From RYN-230 sp963768945 (GTDB taxonomy: Bacteria; Actinomycetota; Actinomycetes; Streptosporangiales; Streptosporangiaceae): DNA of 64,000 nucleotides. Below are positions 17,757 to 26,935 of the stretch, in pieces. Below the pieces are notes generated by a model. The model did not search any database, was not told the DNA's origin, and worked only from the letters and a program-made list of their open reading frames with translations. Within the stretch, counting starts at the first letter, position 1. Each line of letters begins with the position of its first letter. The translations under genes were made by a program, and so were the position numbers. The stretch covers positions 868,001 through 932,000 of the forward strand of contig CAVYJW010000008.1 in the NCBI GenBank assembly GCA_963768945.1. The letters are read 5' to 3'.

Positions 17757-19375
17757 GATTGCGGGGACCGTCCTGGGGAGGTTGCTGGGGCTGGGGAGGC
17801 GGCTGGGGCTGGGGAGGCGGCTGGGGCTGGGGAGGTTGGGGCTGAGGAGGTTGCTGGGGCTGAGGAGGCTTCTGGGGCCGACGGTGGTGACGAGTTCCTC
17901 GCGGGGGCCGCCGCGCCAGCCTCGCTAGCCGCAGCAACCCCATCTGTCCCGCTAGACCCACCTGTCCCACCAGCACCGCCAGCACTGCCAGCACTGCCAG
18001 CAGGAGCGGCGCCAGCAGCAGCACCGCCGCCAGGAGCACCGCCACCAGGAGCACCGCCACCAGGAGCGGCCCCGTCCCGGGACGACGCCTCGCCGTCCGG
18101 GGCCGCGGGATCTACCCGGACCCGGGCGATCCGCCGGCCGTCCATGGCCAGCACGGTCAGCCTGTGCCCGGCCGCTTCCACCGCCTCGTGCCCGGTGGGC
18201 AGCTGCCCCAGCGTGGCCAGCATGTACCCGGCCACGGTCTCATACGGGCCCTCGGGGAGCTCGATCCCGGTCTGCTCCGCGAACTCGCCGAGGTTCAGCA
18301 ACCCGTCAACCTCGATGGCGCCGCCGCGGAGCTGTTTCGGCTGCCCCTCGTCCACGTCGTATTCGTCCTGGATGTCGCCGATCAGCTCCTCGACCAGGTC
18401 CTCCAGGGTGACGATGCCCGCGGTGCCGCCGTACTCGTCGATCACGATGGCCAGGTGGAACCGGTCCCTGCGCATCTCCGACAGGGCCGACAGCACGGTC
18501 TTGCTCATCGGCAGCAACTTGACGGGGCGGGCGATCTCGCCCACGGTCAGCTGCCGGGAGGTGAACTGCGGGTCGATCAGGTCCCGGACATGGATGAAGC
18601 CGATCACGTCGTCGTAGGACTGCTGGTAGACGGGGAACCGGGAGTACGGCTCGCCGGCCACGACCTGGATGGCGTCGGCCAGCGAGGTATCCGCGGCCAG
18701 GAACTCCACCTCGGTCCGCGGCACCAGCACCTCGCGGATCTGCCGCTTGCCCGCGTTGAACACCTCGCCTACGATGTGCCGCTCGTCGGCGCTCAGCGCC
18801 TGGTGCCCGGCGACCAGGTCGCGCAGCTCCTCCTCGGTCATCACGCCGCGCCCGGCGGCCGGGTCACCACCGAGGATCCGGACCACCAGGTTGATCGAGC
18901 GGGACAGCAGCCACACCAGCGGGCGGGCCAGCACCGAGATCCGGTCCAGGGTGGGTGCGGCGATCATCGCGGCCTTCTCGGGCCGCTGCAGGGCGAGGCG
19001 CTTGGGGGCCAGCTCGCCGAGCACCAGGGTGAAGTAGGAGATCACCACAGTGACGATGATCAGCGACAGGGCGGACGCCCACCCCGAGCTGAGCCCCTGA
19101 TGGAGCAGGGCCGTCCTCAGGTGCCCGGCCAGGGTAGCCTCGCCGACCGTGCCGGACAGCAGGGTCGCCAGCGTGACCCCGATCTGGACCGCGGACAGGA
19201 AGCGGTTGGGGTCCTGGGCGAGCCGGGCGGCCCGCTGGCCCCGCCGGCCGCGGTGCATGAGGGCCCGGATCTGCCCCTCGCGCAGCGAGACCAGGGCCAT
19301 CTCCGCCGCGGCGAAGAACCCGCCGACGAGCACGATGAGCAGGACGAGCACGATGTCCCAGCCGACCTGGTTCAC
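17753..19375 (-). CDS. CNNM/CBS-domain transporter-like protein (hemolysin C/CorC family)
   Basis: A 540-residue membrane protein. Residues 1 to about 190 are a DUF21/CNNM transmembrane domain (VLVLLIVLVGGFFAAAEMALVSLRE, VLGELAPKRLALQRPE); residues about 210-330 are a CBS pair (VLVPRTEVEFL, YSRFPVYQ, AIVIDEYGGTAGIVTLEDLVEELIGDI); residues about 345-425 are the CorC/HlyC C-terminal domain. Relatives are implicated in divalent cation (magnesium, cobalt) export. The last 110 residues are a Gly/Ala/Pro/Ser tail encoded by 15-bp (APGGG) and 18-bp (SPAPAA) tandem repeats. Start GTG at 19375 follows AGGGGACAG; this excludes 75 upstream codons without similarity. Confidence 0.88.
   Translation of the reverse strand: MNQVGWDIVLVLLIVLVGGFFAAAEMALVSLREGQIRALMHRGRRGQRAARLAQDPNRFLSAVQIGVTLATLLSGTVGEATLAGHLRTALLHQGLSSGWASALSLIIVTVVISYFTLVLGELAPKRLALQRPEKAAMIAAPTLDRISVLARPLVWLLSRSINLVVRILGGDPAAGRGVMTEEELRDLVAGHQALSADERHIVGEVFNAGKRQIREVLVPRTEVEFLAADTSLADAIQVVAGEPYSRFPVYQQSYDDVIGFIHVRDLIDPQFTSRQLTVGEIARPVKLLPMSKTVLSALSEMRRDRFHLAIVIDEYGGTAGIVTLEDLVEELIGDIQDEYDVDEGQPKQLRGGAIEVDGLLNLGEFAEQTGIELPEGPYETVAGYMLATLGQLPTGHEAVEAAGHRLTVLAMDGRRIARVRVDPAAPDGEASSRDGAAPGGGAPGGGAPGGGAAAGAAPAGSAGSAGGAGGTGGSSGTDGVAAASEAGAAAPARNSSPPSAPEASSAPATSSAPTSPAPAASPAPAASPAPATSPGRSPQS
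17760..18070 (-). repeat. Tandem repeats encoding the C-terminal tail of the CNNM/CBS protein
   Basis: Units of GGCTGGGGCTGGGGAGGC (18 bp, plus strand) run from about 17780 to 17880, and 15-bp units of AGGAGCACCGCCACC from about 18020 to 18070. All keep the reading frame. They encode SPAPAA and APGGG units. Confidence 0.75.
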
Positions 19376-19662
19376 GTCCTGTCCCCTGACCTCCGTATGT
19401 CCACCACCGGCGGCCCGGCTCCCCGTGCCCCAAGGTCCGGGGCCAGGCCGTGACGCGCCCGCATGGCGGATGTGCGCACAGTCTAAGCAGTCCTCCCCCG
19501 GCCCGCGCCTGCTACCTGAGCAGTTGCCTTGACCGCGGAGCGGCCCGCCGGGCAGCCCGCCTTTACCCGGGTCGGCTGTACCCCTGTCAGGCCCGGCCAT
19601 GCCGGCGTTTGCACCCCGACCCGGGGGGAGCGATGGGAAGGCGCGGCCGGGCCAGATAACGT

Positions 19663-20850
19663 ATGGGTCCCGTGAGCCCTGGGGTATGGAAGAGCAGCGG
19701 CACCCTCGCCGACGGCCGGGAGATCATCTACTTCGATGAATCTCCCGGCCTCGGGCGCGCGGAGGTAGCTGACACCAGGCCGCTCCGGCCCATGCCCGGG
19801 CCGGGCGGCGAACCGGATGCCGGGCTGCGCTGGGACGCGCTGCGCGGGGAGTGGGTGGTGATCGCGGCCGCGCGCCAGGACCGCACGTTCCTCCCGCCGC
19901 CCGGCGAGTGCCCTCTCGACCCGTCCCGGCCGGGCCGGCCGACCGAGATCCCGGCCCCCGACTACGACGTGGTCGTGTTCGAGAACCGCTTCCCTTCCCT
20001 CCGCGGCGCGGGGCACTGGCCTCCAGGGGCGGTACCGGAGGGCAGTGGGCTGGGCTCCGATTCTCCGCAACGAACCCGCTCCGCAGCCGGTCCCCCCGAA
20101 ACGGGCGGGGTCCCCGGGCGGCCGCCCTACGGCCGCTGCGAGGTGGTCTGCTTCACCTCTGATCACGACGGGTCGTTCGCCGGCCTGACCCCGAAGCGGG
20201 CCCGGACGGTCGTGGAGGCGTGGGCCGACCGGACCACGAGCCTCGGCGCCATGGACGGCATCGCCCAGGTCTACTGCTTCGAGAACCGGGGCGAGGAGAT
20301 CGGGGTCACCCTGCACCACCCGCACGGGCAGATCTACGGCTTCCCGTTCCTCACCCCGCGCACCGCCACCATGCTGGCCCAGGCCCGGGGGTACGCGGAG
20401 CAGACCGAGCGGAACCTGTTCGACGACCTGGTCGCCGGGGAGATCGCGGCGGGCACCCGGATCGTGACCCGCAACGAGCACTGGACCGCGTTCGTGCCCG
20501 CCGCGGCCCGGTGGCCGTTCGAGGTCCAGCTGTTCCCGTCCCGGCGGGTGCCGGACATTCCCGCGCTGGATGACGGCGAGCGGGCCGCGTTCTGCGATAT
20601 TTACCTCGAGGTGCTGCACCGGCTCGACGCGCTGTTCGGCGTGGCCCTGCCGTACATCGCCGCCTGGCATCAGGCTCCCGGCCGGGACGAGCGCGCCCGC
20701 CGCGAGTTCGGGCTGCATCTGCAGGTACTGTCGGTCCGCCGGGCGCCCGGCAAGCTCAAGTACCTCGCGGGAACGGAGTCCGGCATGGGAGTCTGGATCA
20801 ACGACGTCCTGCCTGAGGAGGCAGCACAGCGGCTGCGGGAGGCCGGGTGA
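19663..20850 (+). CDS. galT: Galactose-1-phosphate uridylyltransferase
   Basis: A 395-residue HIT-superfamily enzyme exchanging UMP between UDP-glucose and galactose-1-phosphate. The active-site HPH is in TLHHPHGQIYGFPF; other family motifs are VVFENRFPSL, GRCEVVCFTSDHD and WHQAPGRDE. Between FPSLRG and GRCEVV there is a roughly 40-residue low-complexity insert (20000-20135) whose DNA includes ATTCTCCGCAACGAA, the same 15-mer found after glgB. No clear ribosome site precedes the ATG at 19663; TAACGT ends directly before it, and a GTG at 19672 could be the start of a leaderless transcript. The gene is coupled to galE (GTGA overlap). Confidence 0.9.
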   Translation: MGPVSPGVWKSSGTLADGREIIYFDESPGLGRAEVADTRPLRPMPGPGGEPDAGLRWDALRGEWVVIAAARQDRTFLPPPGECPLDPSRPGRPTEIPAPDYDVVVFENRFPSLRGAGHWPPGAVPEGSGLGSDSPQRTRSAAGPPETGGVPGRPPYGRCEVVCFTSDHDGSFAGLTPKRARTVVEAWADRTTSLGAMDGIAQVYCFENRGEEIGVTLHHPHGQIYGFPFLTPRTATMLAQARGYAEQTERNLFDDLVAGEIAAGTRIVTRNEHWTAFVPAAARWPFEVQLFPSRRVPDIPALDDGERAAFCDIYLEVLHRLDALFGVALPYIAAWHQAPGRDERARREFGLHLQVLSVRRAPGKLKYLAGTESGMGVWINDVLPEEAAQRLREAG

Positions 20851-21950
20851 GGCTGCTCGTCACCGGCGGGGCCGGCTACATCGGGAGCGTGGTCGGGGCG
20901 CTTCTCGTGGCCGAGGGCCACGACGTGACCGTGCTGGACGACCTGTCCACCGGGCACGAGGACGCGGTGCCCGCGGGCGCCTCCTTCGTCCAGGGCACCC
21001 TGCGGGACGACGCCCGCGGGCTGCTGGACGGTGGCGTGGACGCGGTACTGCACTTCGCGGCCAAGTCGCTGGTCGGCCAGTCCGTGGCCCAGCCCGCCCT
21101 GTACTGGGAGAACAACCTGGGCGGTTCGCTGGCGCTGCTGGAGGCGATGCGGGTGGCGGGGACCCCGCGGATCGTGTTCTCCTCGAGTGCCGCGGTGTAC
21201 GGCGAGCCCGAGCAGGTGCCCATCGAGGAGACCGCGCCCACCCGGCCGACCAGCCCGTACGGGGCGTCGAAGGTCGCGGTGGATACGGCGCTGGCCGAGT
21301 ACGCCCGGATGCACGGCATCGGCGCGGTGAGCCTCCGGTACTTCAACGTGGCCGGCGCGCACCGCGAGGCCACGGGGCCTGGAAGCACGGGGCCTGGGAG
21401 CACGGGGCCTGGAAGCACGGGGCCTGGAAGCACAGGACCTGGGAGCACGGCGGCTGCAAGCACGGGGGCTCGAGGCGGGGGGCGGTGGCTGGGTGAGCGG
21501 CATTCGCCCGAGACCCACCTCATCCCCAACGTGCTCGCCGTGGCCCAGTCGGTCGCGCGTGGCTCGGGCGGCCACCTGACGCTGTTCGGGGACGACTATC
21601 CCACCCGGGACGGCACCTGCGTCCGGGACTACATCCACGTCGCGGACCTGGCCCGGGCGCACCTGCTGGCCCTGGGCGCGTGCCAGCCCGGCCAGCACCT
21701 GATCTACAACCTGGGCAGCGAGTCCGGGTCCTCCAACCGCGAGGTGCTGGCCGAGTGCCGGGCCGTGACCGGGGTAGACATCCCGGCCGAGATCGGGCCG
21801 CGGCGGCCCGGGGACCCCGCGGTGCTGGTTGCGTCGTCCGCCCGGATCCGGGCCGATCTCGGCTGGCAGCCCGAGCTCGACCTGCGGGCGATGGTCGCCG
21901 ACGCGTGGTCCGCCGCGGAGGCCATGGCCGAGCCGGGCCTTACCCCGTGA
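20847..21950 (+). CDS. galE: UDP-glucose 4-epimerase
   Basis: A 367-residue NAD-dependent epimerase interconverting UDP-galactose and UDP-glucose. Visible are the N-terminal GGAGYIGS, HFAAKSLVGQSV, the SSS catalytic serine region, the YGASK Tyr-Lys pair, YFNVAGA, and the RDYIHVADLA motif. Between AGAHREA and GERHSPETHLIPNVL lies an insert of about 30 residues made of seven 15-bp repeats (TGPGS units), at a point where normal GalE has a short loop near the substrate site. Start GTG overlaps the galT stop (20847-20850); its own stop overlaps the galK start (21947-21950). Confidence 0.92.
   Translation: MRLLVTGGAGYIGSVVGALLVAEGHDVTVLDDLSTGHEDAVPAGASFVQGTLRDDARGLLDGGVDAVLHFAAKSLVGQSVAQPALYWENNLGGSLALLEAMRVAGTPRIVFSSSAAVYGEPEQVPIEETAPTRPTSPYGASKVAVDTALAEYARMHGIGAVSLRYFNVAGAHREATGPGSTGPGSTGPGSTGPGSTGPGSTAAASTGARGGGRWLGERHSPETHLIPNVLAVAQSVARGSGGHLTLFGDDYPTRDGTCVRDYIHVADLARAHLLALGACQPGQHLIYNLGSESGSSNREVLAECRAVTGVDIPAEIGPRRPGDPAVLVASSARIRADLGWQPELDLRAMVADAWSAAEAMAEPGLTP
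21372..21476 (+). repeat. In-frame 15-bp minisatellite inside galE
   Basis: Seven consecutive 15-bp units, ACGGGGCCTGGAAGC and variants: four near-identical, three diverged (ACAGGACCTGGGAGC, ACGGCGGCTGCAAGC, ACGGGGGCTCGAGGC). Length is a multiple of three, so the frame is kept and a TGPGS repeat is inserted. Confidence 0.95.
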
Positions 21951-23110
21951 CTTCACGGGGTGCGGACGAGGCGGCCGCGTGGTTCCGCGCCGAGTACGGC
22001 AGCAGGCCGCAGGGCGTGTGGCACGCCCCCGGCCGGGCCAACCTGATCGGTGAGCACACCGACTACAACGACGGGTTCGTGCTCCCGTTCGCGCTGGACC
22101 GGGGCACGTTCGCCGCGGCCGCGCCAAACGAGGACGGGGTGCTCGAGCTCACCTCACGGCAGGAGGGCGGTGTCGCGGCCGGCCCGGAGCCGGCGCGGAT
22201 CGAGCTGGACAGCCTGGCCCCCGGCACGGTTGAGGGCTGGGCCGCCTACCCGGCCGGGGTGGTCTGGGCGCTGCGCGAGGCGGGTTACCCGGTGCCCGGC
22301 GCCCAGGTGGCTGTGGACTCGGATCTTCCCCAGGGCGCAGGCCTGTCCTCGTCGGCCGCGCTGGAGTGCGCGGTGGCGCTGGCCCTGACCCAGTTGGCCG
22401 GGCTCGACGTGGTCCGCCAGGAACTGGCCGGCATCGCCCGGCGGGCGGAGAACGACTTCGTGGGCGTGCCGACCGGGATCATGGACCAGTCCGCGGCCCT
22501 CCTCTGCCAGGCCGGGCACGCCCTGCTGCTGGACTGCCGCAGCGGGGAGGCGGACTCGGTGCCGCTCGACCCGGCCATGGCCGGGCTGGCCCTGGCGATC
22601 ATCGATACCCGGGCCCGGCACGCGCTGACCGAAAGCGGCTACGGGGCCCGGCACATCGAGTGCGACGAGGCGGCCCGGGCGCTCGGCGTGCGCACGCTGC
22701 GCGACGTTCCCGGCCCGGACAGCCTGACCGCGCTGGCCGACCCGGTCCTGCGCCGCCGGGCCCGGCACGTGATCACGGAGAACCAGCGGGTCCTGCAGGC
22801 CGCGGCCCTGCTGCGCCGGGGCAATGTGGCCGGGATAGGGGAGCTGCTGAACGAGTCCCACGCGTCGCTGCGCGATGACTTCGAGATTTCCTGGCCGGAG
22901 GCGGACGTGGCGGTGGACGCCGCGGTCGGGGCCGGGGCGCTGGGCGCCCGGATGATGGGCGGCGGTTTCGGTGGCTCGGTGATCGCCCTGCTCCCCGAAG
23001 ACAGCGCCCCGGTGCACGAGGCGGTCTGCGCCGCGTTCAGCCACCAGGGCTGGCCGGAGCCGGAGTTCCTCGACGCGCCGCCGTCGCCCAGTGCGCGGAG
23101 GCTGCGCTAG
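21947..23110 (+). CDS. galK: Galactokinase
   Basis: A 387-residue GHMP kinase phosphorylating galactose. The galactokinase signature GRANLIGEHTDYNDGFVLPFAL is at the N-terminus, the ATP-binding GLSSSAALE near residue 130, and MGGGFGGSVIAL near residue 345. The GTG start overlaps the galE stop as GTGA, so galT, galE and galK form one translationally coupled Leloir operon in the order T-E-K. The longer open frame upstream is a shadow of galE. Confidence 0.93.
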   Translation: MTSRGADEAAAWFRAEYGSRPQGVWHAPGRANLIGEHTDYNDGFVLPFALDRGTFAAAAPNEDGVLELTSRQEGGVAAGPEPARIELDSLAPGTVEGWAAYPAGVVWALREAGYPVPGAQVAVDSDLPQGAGLSSSAALECAVALALTQLAGLDVVRQELAGIARRAENDFVGVPTGIMDQSAALLCQAGHALLLDCRSGEADSVPLDPAMAGLALAIIDTRARHALTESGYGARHIECDEAARALGVRTLRDVPGPDSLTALADPVLRRRARHVITENQRVLQAAALLRRGNVAGIGELLNESHASLRDDFEISWPEADVAVDAAVGAGALGARMMGGGFGGSVIALLPEDSAPVHEAVCAAFSHQGWPEPEFLDAPPSPSARRLR

Positions 23111-23182
23111 CCCGGCTCCCGGGTGCCGCCTGGCCTGGCCCCCGCCCCGCCTACCCTGTTAACCCCCAGCGAAGGACGCACG

Positions 23183-24388
23183 ATGGCAGTTCAGGACGAC
23201 GCCGCCACGATCTCCGGTGACCTGGCTGAGCTGCGCCGGCGGATCCACCGGGACCCGGAGATCGGGCTCGAACTGCCGCGGACGCAGGCGAAGGTGCTGG
23301 CCGCACTGGACGGCCTGCCGCTGGAGGTGACCCGAGGCCGCGCGCTGAGCTCGGTGACTGGCGTGTTGCGCGGGGCCCGGCCCGGGCCCACGGTGCTGCT
23401 GCGCGCCGACATGGACGCGCTGCCCATCACCGAGCGGACCGGGCTGCCGTACGCGTCCGCGGTGACCGGCGTAATGCACGCCTGCGGGCACGACCTGCAC
23501 ACCGCCATGCTGGTCGGCGCGGCGCGGCTGCTGTCCGCCCGGCAGGCCGAGCTGCCCGGGAACGTGATCTTCATGTTCCAGCCGGGCGAGGAGGGCCAGG
23601 GCGGCGCGGCCCTCATGATCAGCGAGGGCCTGCTTGACGCGGCGGGAGGCCGGCCTGTCGCCGCGTACGCCCTGCACGCCGCGTCGGCCCAGTTCCCGCG
23701 GGGGAAGTTCTCGACCCGGCCCGGCTCGATGATGGCCGCCGCCGACATCCTGGACGTGACGGTCCGCGGGCACGGCGGCCACGCGTCCCAGCCGCACCTG
23801 GCCCAGGACCCGATCCCGGCGGCCTGCGAGATGGTCACCGCCCTGCAGACGCTGGTGACCAGGCGGTTCGACGTGTTCGACCCCGTGGTGATCACCGTGG
23901 GCAGTTTCCACGCCGGCACGGCCGACAACATCGTCCCGGACGAGGCGCACTTCCTGGCCACGGTGCGCTCGTTCTCCGCCCAGGCCCGGGACAGGGTGCG
24001 GGCCGCCAGCCTGCGGCTGATCACAGACCTGGCCGCCGCGCACGGTCTGCTGGCTGAGGCGGATTACCTGGACGGGTACCCGGTTACGGTGAACGACGCG
24101 GCCGAGACCGCGTTCGCGGAACAGGCGATCGCGGAGCTGTTCGGCGAGGACCGGCTGATCACCCTGGCCAACCCGCTGCCGGGGGCCGAGGACTTCTCGT
24201 TCGTGCTCGACGAGGTACCCGGCGCGTTCCTGATGCTGGGCGCGGCCCCGGAGGGCTCGGACCCAGCCTCCGCGCCGTTCAACCACGCCGCGGACGCAGT
24301 GTTCGACGACGCAGTCCTCCCCGACGGCGCGGCCCTCCTGGCCGAGCTAGCCGTCCGTCGCCTCACCACCGGCGCCCTCGCGGCCTAA
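23183..24388 (+). CDS. M20-family metal-dependent amidohydrolase
   Basis: A 401-residue M20D-type amidohydrolase, related to N-acyl-amino acid/hippurate/IAA-conjugate hydrolases. Metal-binding and catalytic motifs are CGHDLHTAM, the FMFQPGEEGQGG glutamate pair, ALHAAS, and GAEDFSFVLDEVPGAFLMLGA. GAAGGA lies about 6 bases before the ATG at 23183; residues before it are not conserved. It lies 72 bp after galK on the same strand, but function is unlikely to be linked to galactose. Exact substrate not determinable. Confidence 0.85.
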   Translation: MAVQDDAATISGDLAELRRRIHRDPEIGLELPRTQAKVLAALDGLPLEVTRGRALSSVTGVLRGARPGPTVLLRADMDALPITERTGLPYASAVTGVMHACGHDLHTAMLVGAARLLSARQAELPGNVIFMFQPGEEGQGGAALMISEGLLDAAGGRPVAAYALHAASAQFPRGKFSTRPGSMMAAADILDVTVRGHGGHASQPHLAQDPIPAACEMVTALQTLVTRRFDVFDPVVITVGSFHAGTADNIVPDEAHFLATVRSFSAQARDRVRAASLRLITDLAAAHGLLAEADYLDGYPVTVNDAAETAFAEQAIAELFGEDRLITLANPLPGAEDFSFVLDEVPGAFLMLGAAPEGSDPASAPFNHAADAVFDDAVLPDGAALLAELAVRRLTTGALAA

Positions 24389-24590
24389 GTCCACCTCCGT
24401 ATCAGCCCCACACCAGCCCTGCCAGCCCCCCAGCCCCTGGGCCCCCCAGCCACCAGCCCCCAGCCCCGCAGCTCACACCAGCCCTGCCAGCCCTACAGCC
24501 CACACCAGCCCTGCCAGCCCTACAGCCCACACCAGCCCCGCAGCTCATACCAGCCCCATGCCCCAGCCGCCCCGATACGGCGCCCGCTGA
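24389..24590. repeat. CCAGCCC-rich tandem repeats after the amidohydrolase gene
   Basis: About 170 bp of imperfect units such as CACACCAGCCCTGCCAGCC and CTACAGCC follow the stop codon. The dispersed hairpin copy 2 comes directly after. The region is non-coding and very similar in style to 46625-46777. Confidence 0.7.
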
Positions 24591-24636
24591 TGATCAGACG
24601 ATCGGTGTTGCCAGGGCAACACCGATCGTCTGATCA
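24591..24636. repeat. Dispersed intergenic hairpin, copy 2
   Basis: A perfect 20-bp inverted repeat (24591-24610 and 24617-24636), loop CCAGGG. The left arm, TGATCAGACGATCGGTGTTG, differs from copy 1 by a single base (position 13 of the arm), with the compensating change in the right arm. It lies between the convergent amidohydrolase and mdh genes, 45 bp past the mdh stop. Confidence 0.8.
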
Positions 24637-24681
24637 CGAAGGAAAACTGGTGCCCATGGGGCTAGTGGGGGTGGGGGTTAG

Positions 24682-25638
24682 TTAGAGGCTGGCTACGTCG
24701 GCCTGCTTGGCGCGGACCGCCTCGGCTGCTTCACGGAGCGCAGCCAGCTCGGTGTCGGTGAGGTCCCGCTGCACCACGGACCGGACCCCGGACTTCCCGA
24801 TCTCGGCCTCGACGCCGAGGTAGACCCCGGAGATGCCGTACTCGCCGTCCACCCAGGCGCAAACCGGCAGCACCTGGCCAGAGTCCTCGGCGACGGCACG
24901 GGCCATCCGGGCCGCGGCGGCCGACGGGGCGTAGTACGCGGACCCAGTCTTCAGCAGGCCGACGATCTCGGCCCCGCCGTTGCGGGTCCGGTCCACCAGC
25001 GCGTTGATCTCGTCCTGGCCGAGCAGGCTGGCCAGCGGCTTGCCGTCCACCGTGCAGGCGGACGGGACCGGCACCATGGTGTCGCCGTGCGAACCGAGCG
25101 TGAGGGTCCGCACCGAGCCGACTGGCACGCCCAGCTTCTCGGCCACGAAGTAGCTGAACCGGGCCGTGTCGAGCATGCCCGCCTGGCCGAGGACCCGGGT
25201 CGCGGGGAACCCGGTCACCTTGGCCGTGAGCGCGGTCATCTCGTCCAGCGGGTTGGACACCACGATCAGCACGGCGCCCGGGGCATGCTTCACCACGTTC
25301 TCCGCGACCGAACGGACGATCTTGGCGTTGACGCCGATCAGGTCCATCCGGCTCATCCCGGGCTTGCGCGGCAGGCCGGCCGTGACGATCACGATGGACG
25401 AGCCGGCGATGGCCTCGTAGCCCTCGCCGCCCGGGCCGGTGGTCTGCCCGGTGACCTTGGTCTCGAAGCCCTCAATGGGCCGTGACTGGCTGATGTCGAG
25501 GGCCAGGCCTTCCGGCTTGCCCTCGACGATGTCGGTCAGCACGACCTCATCGAAGATGTCGTACTCAGCAAGCCGCTGCGCGGTCGTCGAGCCGTAGAAC
25601 CCGGCCCCAACGACGGTCACCTTGCCACTGCGGGTCAT
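24682..25638 (-). CDS. mdh: Malate dehydrogenase
   Basis: A 318-residue NAD-dependent LDH/MDH-superfamily enzyme. The dinucleotide site GAGFYGS is near residue 11; the substrate-specificity loop AGLPRKPGMSRMDL carries the Arg residues of malate dehydrogenases; the catalytic His is in LGSHGDTMVP. The sequence resembles the LDH-like malate dehydrogenases. It follows icd on the same strand with a 13-bp gap, so the two are probably co-transcribed. Confidence 0.9.
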   Translation of the reverse strand: MTRSGKVTVVGAGFYGSTTAQRLAEYDIFDEVVLTDIVEGKPEGLALDISQSRPIEGFETKVTGQTTGPGGEGYEAIAGSSIVIVTAGLPRKPGMSRMDLIGVNAKIVRSVAENVVKHAPGAVLIVVSNPLDEMTALTAKVTGFPATRVLGQAGMLDTARFSYFVAEKLGVPVGSVRTLTLGSHGDTMVPVPSACTVDGKPLASLLGQDEINALVDRTRNGGAEIVGLLKTGSAYYAPSAAAARMARAVAEDSGQVLPVCAWVDGEYGISGVYLGVEAEIGKSGVRSVVQRDLTDTELAALREAAEAVRAKQADVASL

Positions 25639-25651
25639 GTCCCTGCTCCTT

Positions 25652-26869
25652 TCAGCCCATCGCCTTGGCGAGGTTCTCGCTCAGCGCGGTGAGGAAGTCC
25701 TCGGTAGTAAGGAACGGCGCGTCCCCGCTCACGAGCAGCGCCAGGTCCTTGGTCATCTTGCCTTCCTCGACGGTCTGCACGCACATCTGCTCCAGGGTCT
25801 CCGCGAAGCGGGTCACCTCGGGGGTGCCGTCCAGCTCGCCCCGGTGCGCGAGCCCACGGGTCCAGGCGAAGATCGACGCGATGGGGTTCGTCGAGGTCGA
25901 CTTGCCCTGCTGATGCTGCCGGTAGTGCCGGGTGACGGTGCCGTGCGCGGCCTCGGCCTCGACGGTCTTGCCGTCCGGGGTCATCAGGACGCTAGTCATC
26001 AGGCCGAGCGAGCCGTACCCCTGGGCGACGACGTCGGACTCCACGTCACCGTCGTAGTTCTTGCACGCCCAGACGACGCCGCCGTGGCCCTTGATCACCT
26101 GGGCGACCATGTCGTCGATCAGCCGGTGCTCATACCAGATGCCCGCGGCCTCGAATTCCGCCTTGAACTCGGCCTCGTAGATCTCCTGGAACAGGTCCTT
26201 GAACCGGCCGTCGTAGGCCTTGAGGATGGTGTTCTTGGTGGACAGGTACAGCGGGTAACTGCGGGCCAACGCGTACCGCATGGTGGCCCGGGCGAAGTCA
26301 CGGATCGAGGCGTCGTAGTTGTACATGGCCATGGCCACGCCGCCGCCGGGGAACGTGGACACCTCCAGGTCGATCGGCTCGCCCTTGCCACCGTCCGGCT
26401 GGTAGGAGATGCGCACCGTGCCCGGGCCAGGCACCACGAAGTCCGTCGCCCGGTACTGGTCGGCGTGCGCGTGACGGCCGATGATGATCGGCTCGGTCCA
26501 GCCCGGCACGAAGCGCGGCACGCTGGCGATCACGATGGGCTCGCGGAACAGGACGCCGCCGAGGATGTTGCGGATGGTGCCGTTGGGCGACCGCCACATC
26601 TTCTTCAGCCCGAACTCCTCGACCCGCGCCTCGTCGGGGGTGATGGTGGCGCACTTGACCCCGACCCCGTACTGCTTGATCGCATTCGCCGCGTCCACCG
26701 TGACCTGGTCGTCGGTGGCGTCACGGTTCTCGAGGGATAGGTCGTAGTACTTAAGGTCGATATCCAGGTAGGGCAGGATCAGCTGGTCTTTGATGATCCG
26801 CCAGATGATCCGCGTCATCTCGTCGCCGTCGAGTTCGACGACGGGATTGGTTACCTTGATCTTGGGCAT
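25652..26869 (-). CDS. icd: Isocitrate dehydrogenase, NADP-dependent
   Basis: A 405-residue eukaryote-like (type II) isocitrate dehydrogenase. Features are KVTNPVVELDGDEMTRIIWR at the N-terminus, SPNGTIRNILGGVLFREPI, the metal-binding DDMVAQ, and GTVTRHYRQHQQGKSTSTNPIAS at the cofactor site, which marks NADP use. It converts isocitrate to 2-oxoglutarate in the TCA cycle. It is upstream of mdh in a two-gene operon. Confidence 0.94.
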   Translation of the reverse strand: MPKIKVTNPVVELDGDEMTRIIWRIIKDQLILPYLDIDLKYYDLSLENRDATDDQVTVDAANAIKQYGVGVKCATITPDEARVEEFGLKKMWRSPNGTIRNILGGVLFREPIVIASVPRFVPGWTEPIIIGRHAHADQYRATDFVVPGPGTVRISYQPDGGKGEPIDLEVSTFPGGGVAMAMYNYDASIRDFARATMRYALARSYPLYLSTKNTILKAYDGRFKDLFQEIYEAEFKAEFEAAGIWYEHRLIDDMVAQVIKGHGGVVWACKNYDGDVESDVVAQGYGSLGLMTSVLMTPDGKTVEAEAAHGTVTRHYRQHQQGKSTSTNPIASIFAWTRGLAHRGELDGTPEVTRFAETLEQMCVQTVEEGKMTKDLALLVSGDAPFLTTEDFLTALSENLAKAMG

Positions 26870-26935
26870 GCCACCGACTTCCCTTCCCTACTGCGCTCTG
26901 CTCTTGCCCGCCGGGCTGTTATCCCTGGGGCATGG

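Noticed and set aside
24389..24590. CCAGCC repeats considered as a CRISPR-like array
   Set aside because: Units are short, imperfect and without spacers of uniform length; no cas genes present.
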